A stretch of DNA of 64,000 nucleotides from JABGQS01 sp963666505 (GTDB lineage Bacteria; Bacillota; Clostridia; Christensenellales; SZUA-584), in assembly GCA_963666505.2 (NCBI GenBank), contig CAXXXL010000002.1, positions 384,311 to 448,310 of the forward strand, given 5' to 3'. This document shows positions 18,391-27,940 of this stretch, one piece after another. Numbering within the stretch: position 1 is the first letter of the stretch; every line of letters starts with the position of its first letter. The notes under the pieces were generated by a model. The model made no database searches. It had not been told where the DNA came from and worked only from the letters and a program-made list of their open reading frames with translations. The translations under genes and the position numbers were made by a program.

Positions 18391-19227
18391 TTAGTTGTTT
18401 AGTAGTAACTGGGTTGTAACCTTTCCTGTAAATGAAAACCCTGCACATTTATAAAGATTAATAGAGGAAAAGTTTTTTTCGTCGACCCATAAATAATATC
18501 TGGTACAATCCTTAGCCTCATTCTCAATACAATCTTTCACCAATGCCAAGCCAAATCCGCGGCGCCTATACTCCTTACCCACAACTATATGATTCAAGGT
18601 GCAAATACTCTTTTTTATAAAGTAATATAATACAGCTACCACTTTACTCTCGTCCTTTTTCACTATACATCTTATATGTTTTTCATTAATATAGTGAGCC
18701 AATTCCTCTTTAGTTGGCAACGCAATGCTAAACACATCTAAAGCAGATGTCCACAAGCTTTGAATCTCCTCAGAATATTCGTACTCTGCATATTTCAATT
18801 CATACTCCGCACTATCCAATACAAATGATTTTGAGGGCATCAGTTTGTCTGGGTCGGCCTTAAGTATCATCTGTTTATATGTTTTGTAGTTAATAAATCC
18901 ACACTTGACCCACCTGTTTACAATTTCTAAAAATTCACAATGCAGTTTTGAATCTAAATGCACTAAATTTATAACAACTGGTCTATCAATTTCATTAAAC
19001 TTAATGTCGTCTTTTAGATTTATATAATAATATAGATTGTAAAATTTCTCTTCCCGATATAAAAAAGCTATTCCTGCCCCAACTCCTATCCAGAACATAC
19101 GCTTTTGTCCTATGTATTTATTAATAACATCTGAAAAAAGATAACAGTTTGTATAAGTGCACTGATTGTTTTTTTTTGCATCTTCTATTAATGAAATGAA
19201 ATGCTTTATGCTAAGTACTCTTTTCAT
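18391..19227 (-). CDS. GNAT family N-acetyltransferase
   Basis: This 278-residue protein has a C-terminal GNAT domain with acetyl-CoA motif A (VGKEYRRRGFGLALVKD) and motif B (INLYKCAGFSFTG). The N-terminal half (about 130 residues) is not recognisable. Its start overlaps the end of the adenylation gene by four bases and it precedes the ACP, so it belongs to the Dlt-like cluster. Classical dlt operons lack such a gene. It may modify the carrier-bound amino acid or the glycan sugar. Confidence 0.85.
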   Translation of the reverse strand: MKRVLSIKHFISLIEDAKKNNQCTYTNCYLFSDVINKYIGQKRMFWIGVGAGIAFLYREEKFYNLYYYINLKDDIKFNEIDRPVVINLVHLDSKLHCEFLEIVNRWVKCGFINYKTYKQMILKADPDKLMPSKSFVLDSAEYELKYAEYEYSEEIQSLWTSALDVFSIALPTKEELAHYINEKHIRCIVKKDESKVVAVLYYFIKKSICTLNHIVVGKEYRRRGFGLALVKDCIENEAKDCTRYYLWVDEKNFSSINLYKCAGFSFTGKVTTQLLLNN

Positions 19228-20748
19228 TTTTGGCGCCCTTCAATACAATTATGCAATTTTATCCTATCAATTTTTAAATTTCTATTTAATGGAAGCTTGC
19301 TATAATATATTAGTTTGTTTGGTATCATATAATTTGGAAGTACTTCTCGCAATTTTAGAATTATATGTTTGTCACACTCAAATTTCGATTGATAAAAAAG
19401 TACAATCCTTTCATTTTCTGTGTCATGCAAGCAGCATGCTGCATCTATAAAATCTATTGCGATTGTTGCTACTTCAATCTCGGCTAGTTCTATACGACGT
19501 CCTCTGTGTTTTATCTGAAAATCCTTACGTGATAAGTACAATAGTTCGCCACGATCATTGATTTTTCCAAAATCGCCTGTACGATAAATTGTTTCCGTAT
19601 AATTCAAATTCAAAGGGTTTTGGCAAAAGACCTCGGCCGTCTTCCCCGGATTGTTATAATAACCCATAGATAACGATGTTCCTTTGATACAGATCTCCCC
19701 CGCTTCTCCTTTTGTGACTAGGCAATTATTCTCGTCTAGTAAAATAAAACCCGAGTTTGGAAATGGCCCTCCTATCGGCAAAATATCACTATCTTTAAAT
19801 TTTCTATCAACAATATAGTATAGACAATTAAAAGCAACCTCTGTAGGACCATAAAGATTAACATAGGAAGCATTCGGAAGATACTTGCGCCAATAGTTTA
19901 ATACTTTATTTGGCATTGCTTCAGCCGTGAAAAAGATGTTTTTTAAGTATCCGGGCAGTTCTTTGTCAAGCCCTTTTAGATTTTCAATAATTCTAAAAAC
20001 ATAAGTCGACCAAAAAACAGTATTTATTTTCCTTTCATTAAGATATTTAATTAGCTTTGAAGGAAATGCGAACAGATTTTTAGGTATAAAGTGCAAAGTT
20101 GCACCACTTTTTAATGGTAAAAATATATCTTTAGATGCTAAATCGAAATCGAAAGGGGCTTGCCCTCCGAAAATATTTTTTTCAGATAATCCAAACTTAG
20201 TTGTGAAATGCTCTACACCTTCAATTATTGCACGGTGATCTTTTAGAACAGCTTTTGGAACACCAGTAGTTCCAGATGTGAAAATTGCATATATTGGATC
20301 TTTAGAGAGCGATTTATTACGGATTTCGATTAGGGTATCTTCATCTATTGCATTGGAAACCGCATCGTCAATAATAATTGTTCTACTGTTATATCCTGCA
20401 TCACTTAACAAATTTACATCACTATTTTGTAGCAATAGCGACCTCCGGTTTAAGGTCGTCAATAATTTTTTTAATGCGTTTAGCTGGAATCTCTCGTGAA
20501 ATCGGTACATAAAAATTTCCACTATAAATCACTCCAAAAAACGCAAGAATGTTTTTTATACTGCGGTCACAAATTACTAGTATCGGTCTTTTAGTTTTTT
20601 CGTAATTTACACAAATATTATACCCAACTGCTTTTGAAAGTGAACATAAGTCCGAATAGTTTATTTCTTCTTGTCCATCTGAAAAAGCCATTCTTCTTGG
20701 AAATCTTTTTGCTGTGGCTTCTAAATATTCCAAGACATTAAATACCAT
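19224..20748 (-). pseudogene. DltA-like amino-acid adenylating ligase, one frameshift
   Basis: Two frames together encode one full-length AMP-forming ligase of about 507 residues. The first 108 residues (ending KPEVAIATK) stop at TAG 20422-20424. The second frame continues with NSDVNLLSDAGY and carries core motifs YAIFTSGTTGVPKA, NLYGPTEVAF, YRTGDFG and the C-terminal Lys in NRNLKIDR. Removing one A from the AAAA run at 20424-20428 restores the frame. Length and neighbours match DltA, which loads D-alanine on a carrier protein. The substrate here is inferred. It may be a sequencing error rather than a dead gene. Confidence 0.85.
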
Positions 20749-20888
20749 ATTAGTTTTGACCTCCAGTTATGCTTAATATAGCATATTACTTGTAAGTATA
20801 TTTAGTTGATTATAATAATTGATTTTAAACATTCAAGGCCCTCAGCTTTGCAAATTATCTTCAACATAATTATTTTATGTAAGTATGA

Positions 20889-21959
20889 TTATTTTTCAAC
20901 AACAATATCAACTTTTTTTGGGTGCAGGGCTATCCACGTGTTTCCTGGAGTAAGTACAATCTCTTTCCCCTCAGCATCTTTATATATTGTCGGCACTTCA
21001 TAACTCTCTCTTTCCCAAGTACCAATAATGTGCTTACCTGCAATGAAAAACTCAGCTTTCCCACTTCCCAGCTGGTCACATAACCATCTACCCTTCGCTT
21101 CACCGCCATGATAAAATTTAACATATTGTACGATTAGATTTTTAACTTTTATCGCTTCCCCAGTCTCGGCATCTGTGAACTCTTTATCTCCCATATATCT
21201 TAAAAGCATATCATTTTTATCATCATATTTATAAGTCACTTCGCCTGAATAGAACGGGAGAGTTACACTTGATATTGTCTCTCCGGTATACTCTGACACA
21301 TCCGCATACAAAAACGAACGCACTTTTGATTCTTCTTTAACTAGCTCCTGACACTTTTCCACATCAGTATATGCATTATGAGGTGCTTTTCTGTCATCCG
21401 TCCTCCAATAATAGTCATTGAAAGCTCCTTTTATTAAATTAATCCTTGTCTTTATATGATCAGACGAAGCTCGATATACATTTGATTTCCCACTTTCAGG
21501 GCCTCCAAAATGCACATATGCGCAGTCCCATTCTTGTTGTATTTTTATATAATATAGCCGTGCAGAGCGGACAGGTCCTGCAACACTTGGCAACGTATCA
21601 TTATATATACAAAAGAAACGTGTGCAGCCTTCTACTGGCGCTTCATAAACTATATCTGCCACTTGTAGCCCTGTTTGTGGACGAGCAGCTTTCGAATTCT
21701 CTATCATGACTCCAACAGGTTTGTATATAGGAATGCTGTCAATTGGTAAACCTGTCGTGTACGAGCGTGCTACAGGAACCACTGTTGGTTCCACTGTTGG
21801 CGCCACTGTTGGCGCTTCAGTCGGTACAATTGTAGGTGTCACTGTTGACGCTTCAGTCGGCTCAATTGTTGGAGTCTCTGATATCTCTTTTTCGCTGCAA
21901 GCACATAAAAACAACATTAAAGTCGCAATTATTATAAAAAGCATCTTCCTTATGTACAT
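20889..21959 (-). CDS. DUF3048 (YerB-like) lipoprotein with Pro/Thr-rich stalk
   Basis: This 356-residue protein has a lipoprotein signal (LMLFLCAC, Cys about 21). A Thr/Pro/Val-rich stalk of near-repeated PTxxPT units follows (residues about 28-62). The rest is the YerB/DUF3048 fold (VGVMIENSKAARPQTGLQVADIVYE, FGGPESGKSN). Function in the family is not settled; it is an exported protein linked with the envelope. GGAGGGG precedes the start. It stands alone between the Dlt-like cluster and the UDP-ManNAc3NAcA genes. Confidence 0.86.
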   Translation of the reverse strand: MYIRKMLFIIIATLMLFLCACSEKEISETPTIEPTEASTVTPTIVPTEAPTVAPTVEPTVVPVARSYTTGLPIDSIPIYKPVGVMIENSKAARPQTGLQVADIVYEAPVEGCTRFFCIYNDTLPSVAGPVRSARLYYIKIQQEWDCAYVHFGGPESGKSNVYRASSDHIKTRINLIKGAFNDYYWRTDDRKAPHNAYTDVEKCQELVKEESKVRSFLYADVSEYTGETISSVTLPFYSGEVTYKYDDKNDMLLRYMGDKEFTDAETGEAIKVKNLIVQYVKFYHGGEAKGRWLCDQLGSGKAEFFIAGKHIIGTWERESYEVPTIYKDAEGKEIVLTPGNTWIALHPKKVDIVVEK

Positions 21960-22105
21960 ATTACCCCTCCGATAAGCAAAATAACTTCGCTATGTTTTTT
22001 AATTCAATTACACATTTGTGCATATCCGACTTGTTGATATCATCAATTTTGTTATTCGAAACTGATACTATCAACATAGATAACATTATATCACACACAC
22101 ACAAT

Positions 22106-23245
22106 CTATTTAATAGAAATAGTAAAAAAGCTATTTATTAACTCACATACTGTCTCTATTTCATTGTCAGATAAATATGGATGCATAGGTAGCGAAAGCA
22201 CACATTCACTAAGCATCTTAGATACTTTGTATTCTTCTGTATCGAATTCAAGTTTACCAAAAGCTGTCTGTGAATGCATGGGCTTTGCATAGTAAATCAT
22301 TGTTGGAATATCTTTATCCTTAAGATATTTATGCAATTCATTTCGTTGATCCATGTTCTCAAGAATAATAGTGTATTGAGCCCAGCTCGACGTATATTGA
22401 TTAGATATAAATGGAGTTTTTACGACCCCTTGAAGTTTTTCTGTATAACTTGCCGCCACGTCATTTACTGCTTTTAGCTCGTATTCAATAAATGCATCTA
22501 GCTTACAAAGCAATACTGCTGCCTGTATACTATCCAACCTAGAGTTGATGCCTATCCTTATGTTATCATACTTTGAAGTACCTTTTCCATGAACACATAA
22601 CGACTTAATTTTCTCTGCCCATTCATCATTCTCTGTAAAAACCGCACCTCCATCTCCATAACACCCAAGTGGCTTTGCCGGGAAAAAAGACGTTGTGGAA
22701 ATATCTCCAAAGCTACAGCTCTTCTTGCCGCTTATACTTCCTCCAAAACCCTGTGCGGCATCTTCCAGTACGTACAAGCCATATTTTTTTGCTATACGAT
22801 TGATTTCTATATAGTTGGCAGGCTGTCCAAACAAATCGACTGATATTATTGCCTTTGGTAAAAGCTCTCCTCTTGCAATAACTTCTATAATACTATTTTC
22901 AAGCTTGCTCGTATCTATATTAAATGTGTCCGCATATACATCAACAAACACTGGAGTAGCACCTTGGAATGACACCACCTCCGCAGATGCAAAAAAGGTA
23001 AAATCCGGTATAAAAACAGCATCTCCTTGACCAATTCCCCACGTCATAAGCGCTAGGGTTAATGCATCTGTACCATTCGCACATGTTATGCAATGCTTTA
23101 CCCCAACATATTTTGATAAGGCCTTTTCAATATCATTTACAGGTTTACCATTTATAAAAGTGCCTGATTCAGCAACATCCAGCAACGCCCTATCAATATC
23201 GTCTTTTAATGCATGGTACTGTGTTTTTAAATCTCTAAATCGCAT
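22106..23245 (-). CDS. DegT/DnrJ/EryC1/StrS-family PLP aminotransferase (WbpE-like)
   Basis: This 379-residue sugar aminotransferase shows CITCANGTDALTLAL, the PLP-phosphate region LEDAAQGFGGS and the internal-aldimine Lys in STTSFFPAKPLGCYGDGGA. In the WbpA-B-E-D-I pathway this enzyme installs the 3-amino group on the 3-keto UDP-GlcNAcA made by the WbpB-like protein. The neighbouring genes for every other step support that role. AGG lies eight bases before ATG 23245. Confidence 0.9.
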   Translation of the reverse strand: MRFRDLKTQYHALKDDIDRALLDVAESGTFINGKPVNDIEKALSKYVGVKHCITCANGTDALTLALMTWGIGQGDAVFIPDFTFFASAEVVSFQGATPVFVDVYADTFNIDTSKLENSIIEVIARGELLPKAIISVDLFGQPANYIEINRIAKKYGLYVLEDAAQGFGGSISGKKSCSFGDISTTSFFPAKPLGCYGDGGAVFTENDEWAEKIKSLCVHGKGTSKYDNIRIGINSRLDSIQAAVLLCKLDAFIEYELKAVNDVAASYTEKLQGVVKTPFISNQYTSSWAQYTIILENMDQRNELHKYLKDKDIPTMIYYAKPMHSQTAFGKLEFDTEEYKVSKMLSECVLSLPMHPYLSDNEIETVCELINSFFTISIK

Positions 23246-23252
23246 AATAACC

Positions 23253-23816
23253 TCAATGTTTTTTTATTAACTCATCATTAATAAATCTATATTCTCTATG
23301 ACACTCACTACACTTTAAAGTGTTTTTTAGTGAGTGTCCACACTCACAAACCCACCCTATACGCTTTGCTGGTACGCCTGCCATAAGTGCATAATTTTGT
23401 ACATCTTTAGTAACAACAGCACCAGAAGCGATCATTGCCCATTCCCCAATTATCGTACCGCATAAAATGGTTGCATTTGCCCCTATTGACGCACCGTATT
23501 TGACAATTGTTTTTATAAATCCATTGCTCCCTTTTGGATATTTACTTCGTGGCGTAAGATCATTTGTAAAAACCATTGACGGGCCACAAAATACATAGTC
23601 TTCAAGCTCGACACCTTCATATATTGACACATTATTTTGTATTTTTACACCATTGCCAATAATAACGCCATTACCAACATTAACATTCTGCCCAAGCGAA
23701 CAGTTTTCACCTATCCTTGCCCCGCTCATAATATGACTAAAATGCCATATCTTTGTACCATCTCCGATCATGACATTCTCATCAATATAGCTGCTTTCAT
23801 GAACAAAATAACTCAT
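23253..23816 (-). CDS. left-handed beta-helix N-acetyltransferase (WbpD-like)
   Basis: This 187-residue protein consists mainly of hexapeptide repeats (GDGTKIWHFSHIMSGARIGENCSLGQN...). A C-terminal four-Cys tail (WVCECGH...KCSEC) occurs in the WbpD/WlbB subfamily. It would acetylate the 3-amino group of UDP-GlcNAc3NA. Start ATG overlaps the stop of the upstream WbpB-like gene by four bases (ATGA), indicating translational coupling. Confidence 0.88.
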   Translation of the reverse strand: MSYFVHESSYIDENVMIGDGTKIWHFSHIMSGARIGENCSLGQNVNVGNGVIIGNGVKIQNNVSIYEGVELEDYVFCGPSMVFTNDLTPRSKYPKGSNGFIKTIVKYGASIGANATILCGTIIGEWAMIASGAVVTKDVQNYALMAGVPAKRIGWVCECGHSLKNTLKCSECHREYRFINDELIKKH

Positions 23817-24889
23817 CTATCAAACCTACCAATAAAATCTGTTGTAGCACAGCTCCTAAGAGGCAACTTTACACTCTTACCTTTTGCTGCAGATTTATAT
23901 ATTGCAAGTACAAGCTCTAGCGCTCTTCTTCCATCCATTGCAGTCACGTATGGTTGTCTGTCACTGATAATTGAATCAATAACATCGGCATATAGCGGAT
24001 TGTGCCCAAACCCATATACACTCGGCGGATCTTCGCTATATTTTTCTTTCACTTCTTTTGCATTATCAATGTCATCATCAAATCTCCATTCTTCAATGAG
24101 ATTAACAGACTTTCCTCCAGCTTTCACCGTGCCTTTGTCGCCAAATATATAGAGGGTTTCTTCTAGATTTTGTGGGTAGATATTTGTAGTTCCCTCTATA
24201 ACACCGTAGCTGCCATTAGCAAACTTGACAAGCGCAAGACCTAAATCTTCTGCCGCAATATATTCATGCTTAAGATTATCCGTTATACCAACAACTTCTG
24301 TCACATCGTTGCCCATAGTCCAACGCAATAAATCGATATTATGTATACATTGATTCATAAGCGCTCCGCCATCCTGCTCCCACGTTCCACGCCACGGCGC
24401 TTGTGTATAATAGTCCTGTCCTCGATTCCATCGAATGTGAGCAGTACCATACAAAAGCCTTCCAAACCGGCCATTGTCTAAAGCCTCTTTCACCTTTTGC
24501 ACCGATTTATTAAACCTGTTTTGATGACAAGCACAGACCTTAACACCTTTTTTTGCTGCCTTTGCTACTATAGCATCCGCATCTTCTAGAGAAAGCGCTA
24601 TAGGTTTTTCTATTATTAAATTACACCCAGCTTTTATGCAATCCAATGCAATGCTTGCATGATTTCCGCTCTCTGTACAAATAGCAACAAGTTCAGGCGA
24701 CTGCTCTTTTAGCATTTGCTTGTAATCTGTATACCTATTCACATTATCAGAAAGGGAAAACTTTTCAGATTTTTCATCCATTCTTTGCGGTAAAATATCA
24801 CAAATAGCAACAATATTGAGTTCGTTTTTTAAAGCTGCTGCTATGTGATTATGCGATATCCTACCGCAGCCTATTAATGCGTATTTCAT
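23813..24889 (-). CDS. Gfo/Idh/MocA oxidoreductase, UDP-GlcNAcA 3-dehydrogenase type (WbpB-like)
   Basis: This 358-residue oxidoreductase has N-terminal ALIGCGRISHNHI, the EKPIALSLEDAD motif near residue 96, and HQNRFNKSVQKVKEA, which is characteristic of the WbpB/WlbA group. It would oxidise C3 of UDP-GlcNAcA with NAD, giving the substrate of the aminotransferase at 22106-23245. Nine bases separate it from the WbpA-like gene. Confidence 0.88.
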   Translation of the reverse strand: MKYALIGCGRISHNHIAAALKNELNIVAICDILPQRMDEKSEKFSLSDNVNRYTDYKQMLKEQSPELVAICTESGNHASIALDCIKAGCNLIIEKPIALSLEDADAIVAKAAKKGVKVCACHQNRFNKSVQKVKEALDNGRFGRLLYGTAHIRWNRGQDYYTQAPWRGTWEQDGGALMNQCIHNIDLLRWTMGNDVTEVVGITDNLKHEYIAAEDLGLALVKFANGSYGVIEGTTNIYPQNLEETLYIFGDKGTVKAGGKSVNLIEEWRFDDDIDNAKEVKEKYSEDPPSVYGFGHNPLYADVIDSIISDRQPYVTAMDGRRALELVLAIYKSAAKGKSVKLPLRSCATTDFIGRFDR

Positions 24890-24897
24890 GTGTTCTC

Positions 24898-26205
24898 CTA
24901 TAAAACCTCCACGTTATCTTTGTTTTCTACGTTCTTCATCGCGTTTTTAGTATCAAAAATCGCCTTTGAATGTTTCCCTATAAACTCATAATCAAAGGCA
25001 GAATGAGATGCCGTAATTATTACTAGGTCGGCAGTTTCGACAAGATTTTCAGTTAGTGTATTTTCACCATTCACAAATCCACCTTTAAATTTATATTGGT
25101 TAATGTGCGGATCAAAAAAAGTTACCTCTGCGCCTTGTTTCTTGAGTATATCTATAATATGAAGGGCAGGGCTTTCTCTATAATCATCTATATCCTGCTT
25201 ATATGCCACACCAAGCACCAGCACTTTCGAGCCCTTAATCGATTTTTGTTGTCTGTTAAGTATCTTACTGGCACGTTCAACGCAGTACTCCGGCATACGA
25301 TCGTTAACCATCATAGAGCTTTCTATCATTGATGTATGGAAACCATACTCTCTCGCTTTCCATGATAAATAATATGGGTCAAGTGGAATACAATGTCCTC
25401 CAAGTCCAGGCCCTGGGTAAAATGCCTGAAATCCGTATGGCTTAGATTTAGCTGCGTCAATCACTTCCCAGAAGTTAATCCCCATTTTATTGCAAAGTAT
25501 AGAAAGCTCATTTACAAGCCCTATGTTAACATTTCTATATGTATTCTCTAGTATCTTTTCCATCTCAGCTATGGCTGGGCTCGAAACTCGGTGTATTGGT
25601 GCTTCTAAAATACTTTCATACAGAGCTGCAGCGACATCAGTGCACTGCGGCGTTATACCGCCTACCACTTTTGGTGTGTTTTTTGTTTTGTATATGGCGT
25701 TGCCTGGGTCAACTCGTTCAGGAGAAAAAGCAAGATAAAAATCTTCACCACAAACAAAGCCTGAAGTTTCTAGTATTGGTTTTAGCAGCTCCTCCGTTGT
25801 TCCTGGATACGTTGTTGATTCTAATACGATCAGCATATCTTTATGCATATGCGGAACAATGCTTCTAGCTGATGTTTCAACATAGCTTATATCCGGTTGC
25901 TGATGGCTATCCAGCGGTGTTGGCACACATATACAGACGCAGTCAGCTCTTGCAACCTCAGAAAAATCTGCTGTCGCTTTTAATTTTCCAGAAGCCACTA
26001 AAGACTTTAAATCTTCGTTTACTACATCACCAATATAATTCTCTCCGCTATTTACCATATCAACTTTTGGTTGTTGAACATCAAACCCTATGGTCATATA
26101 TCCAGCTTTAGCTTTTTCTACAGCAAGCGGTAGCCCTACATATCCGAGGCCTACAACTCCAAGAATCGCTGTACCCTCACGTAGTTTTTGTTTTAGTGTA
26201 CTCAT
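24898..26205 (-). CDS. UDP-N-acetylglucosamine 6-dehydrogenase (WbpA-like)
   Basis: This 435-residue nucleotide-sugar dehydrogenase has Rossmann motif GVVGLGYVGLPLAVEKA, ESTTYPGTTEELL, the catalytic Cys in GPGLGGHCIPLDPYYL and the C-terminal VLGVAYKQDIDDYRESPA. The HCIPLDP and YKQDIDD forms are typical of UDP-HexNAc dehydrogenases rather than UDP-glucose dehydrogenase. It supplies UDP-GlcNAcA, first step of the UDP-ManNAc(3NAc)A pathway. Confidence 0.92.
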   Translation of the reverse strand: MSTLKQKLREGTAILGVVGLGYVGLPLAVEKAKAGYMTIGFDVQQPKVDMVNSGENYIGDVVNEDLKSLVASGKLKATADFSEVARADCVCICVPTPLDSHQQPDISYVETSARSIVPHMHKDMLIVLESTTYPGTTEELLKPILETSGFVCGEDFYLAFSPERVDPGNAIYKTKNTPKVVGGITPQCTDVAAALYESILEAPIHRVSSPAIAEMEKILENTYRNVNIGLVNELSILCNKMGINFWEVIDAAKSKPYGFQAFYPGPGLGGHCIPLDPYYLSWKAREYGFHTSMIESSMMVNDRMPEYCVERASKILNRQQKSIKGSKVLVLGVAYKQDIDDYRESPALHIIDILKKQGAEVTFFDPHINQYKFKGGFVNGENTLTENLVETADLVIITASHSAFDYEFIGKHSKAIFDTKNAMKNVENKDNVEVL

Positions 26206-26286
26206 CTTTAACTTTCTCCTATGCTACTATAATAACATATTTCAAATCAAACTAATAATTTTGAAATACTATTTCTTTTATAATTA

Positions 26287-26583
26287 CTATTCTTTTCTAT
26301 CGGCTAGCACAGTGTTCAGTATATTCGATATATCTTCATCAGGATATCTATATTCGTAAGCCTTTGTCCATCTATCCAAATAGTACGGAATATTTTCGAA
26401 TTTATCCAAATCATTGATAAGCTTATCACCACTAAGAGCATATAGCAAATCCAGATGTACTGCTTGATAAGACTTTTGGACAGGAGCTACTGTCATAGAA
26501 TACCTACTCCAACTTGCGCCATCTGGCAAATCTTCCATTTCATAATTGTAGTCATCTAATCTATAAATAACATCTTGCAAAAT
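26287..26583 (-). pseudogene. C-terminal remnant of a D-glucuronyl C5-epimerase-like protein
   Basis: The frame after the WbpI-like stop encodes about 98 residues with no upstream part of a gene. DGASWSRYSM, the YQAVHLDLLYALSGD stretch and a late RW (YLDRWTKAY) resemble the C-terminal end of glucuronyl C5-epimerases, recognised by memory of the family pattern. The open frame runs back into the WbpI-like gene by coincidence. It is probably what is left after a deletion, and hints that this locus once epimerised uronic acids at the polymer level. Confidence 0.5.
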
Positions 26584-26587
26584 GTTT

Positions 26588-27703
26588 CTATAGAGTATTA
26601 ACAATTTTCTCAAAATATTTCTCCAGTTTTTCACATATATCTCTAGCTGCATTTCCATCTCCAAAAAAACTTGGCTGCTCACGTTCTAAATTTATTAGGG
26701 GCCTTTGCGCGTAATTTACAATCTCAGAAACATCAATCTTAGCGAGCATGTTCCATTCATCGTTTAGAGTTTCAACCCACTCAGTTTGATCTCGCAAAGT
26801 GGTGCACGCTGTTTTAAGAAAATAAGCTTCTTTTTGTAACCCGCCCGAATCTGTGAGTACCATATTAGCATTAGCCGTCAGATACAGCATAAGTAAGTAT
26901 CCAACAGGTTTTATTATAATAATATTATCCATACAAACATCCAGCTTATCTACCAGTTGTTTTGTCCTTGGATGCAATGGCAGTAAAACTCTTCTATTAA
27001 GATTCTGAAATGCTTCCACAATAATTTTTAATTCTGTATCATCATTTGTATTTTCAGCACGATGCACAGTAGCAAGGTAATAATCTTTTTCTTTAATTTT
27101 GAGTTTTATTGAGTTGTCATTTTCAATTTCTGCTATCCAATTACCGTTTTTGTATTTGTCACTAGATACTTTTATATTTCGAAGAACTACATCATACATT
27201 ATATCACCAGTATTATATACGTTCTCGATTATACCTTCTTTTTTTAAATTCTCAACTGATGTTTGTGTCGGGCAAAACAACATCGAAGAAATGTGATCCG
27301 TTAGAACCCTGTTCTGTTCTTCCGGCATTCTCATATTGTAGCTTCTAAGCCCTGCCTCAATATGAAAAACAGGAATGTGCAATTTACTTGCAGCTAATGC
27401 GCCAGCTAAAGTTGAGTTAGTATCCCCATATACAAGCAACCCATCCGGTTTATGTATAAATAAAAGCTCTTCTATCCTTTCAAGCATTCGGCCAGTTTGT
27501 GCGCCATGGCTACCAGAACCTACCTGAAGGTTATAGTCTGGTTTAGGAATTCCGAGTTCTCTAAAAAATATATCAGACATATTCGCATCATAATGCTGCC
27601 CTGTATGAACCAATATTTCTTCATTGTCTTTTCTAAATGCTTCAGAAAACGGTGCCGCTTTAACAAACTGCGGTCGTGCCCCTACTATCGTCATTATTTT
27701 CAT
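26588..27703 (-). CDS. non-hydrolysing UDP-HexNAc 2-epimerase (WbpI/WecB family)
   Basis: This 371-residue GT-B-fold epimerase shows KIMTIVGARPQFVKAAPFSEAF, VHTGQHYDANMSDIFF, VYGDTNSTLAGALAA, HIEAGLRS and TDSGGLQKEA. As all other UDP-ManNAc(3NAc)A enzymes follow it, it probably inverts C2 of UDP-GlcNAc(3NAc)A like WbpI. WecB activity on UDP-GlcNAc is the alternative. A second family member lies at 37144-38259. Confidence 0.9.
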   Translation of the reverse strand: MKIMTIVGARPQFVKAAPFSEAFRKDNEEILVHTGQHYDANMSDIFFRELGIPKPDYNLQVGSGSHGAQTGRMLERIEELLFIHKPDGLLVYGDTNSTLAGALAASKLHIPVFHIEAGLRSYNMRMPEEQNRVLTDHISSMLFCPTQTSVENLKKEGIIENVYNTGDIMYDVVLRNIKVSSDKYKNGNWIAEIENDNSIKLKIKEKDYYLATVHRAENTNDDTELKIIVEAFQNLNRRVLLPLHPRTKQLVDKLDVCMDNIIIIKPVGYLLMLYLTANANMVLTDSGGLQKEAYFLKTACTTLRDQTEWVETLNDEWNMLAKIDVSEIVNYAQRPLINLEREQPSFFGDGNAARDICEKLEKYFEKIVNTL

Positions 27704-27940
27704 TCTACAAACCCTTTAACCATTCCATATCTATTTTATATATTTATATATATTCTTATCAAAACCTTTATACTATCTATAGTGCTCTTAAACGGCCAAA
27801 CTAAATGCCCTCCTGTAAACTTCTTTAATCACAGTTAACAGCTCCGCTTTTAACTTGATATTACCGTATATTTGCTTTAAAACCAAGTTAAATTAACGGG
27901 CGATATACCCTTCTCCATTATAGCAAGGTACAATGAAGGT

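Noticed and set aside
21781..21880. Tandem DNA repeats of possible regulatory role
   Set aside because: They encode the Pro/Thr/Val stalk of the DUF3048 lipoprotein and vary between units; low-complexity coding sequence explains them.
22085..22090. Promoter for the DUF3048 lipoprotein gene (TATAAT)
   Set aside because: A good -10 box is present, but no acceptable -35 at 16-18 bases could be found, so it is not listed.
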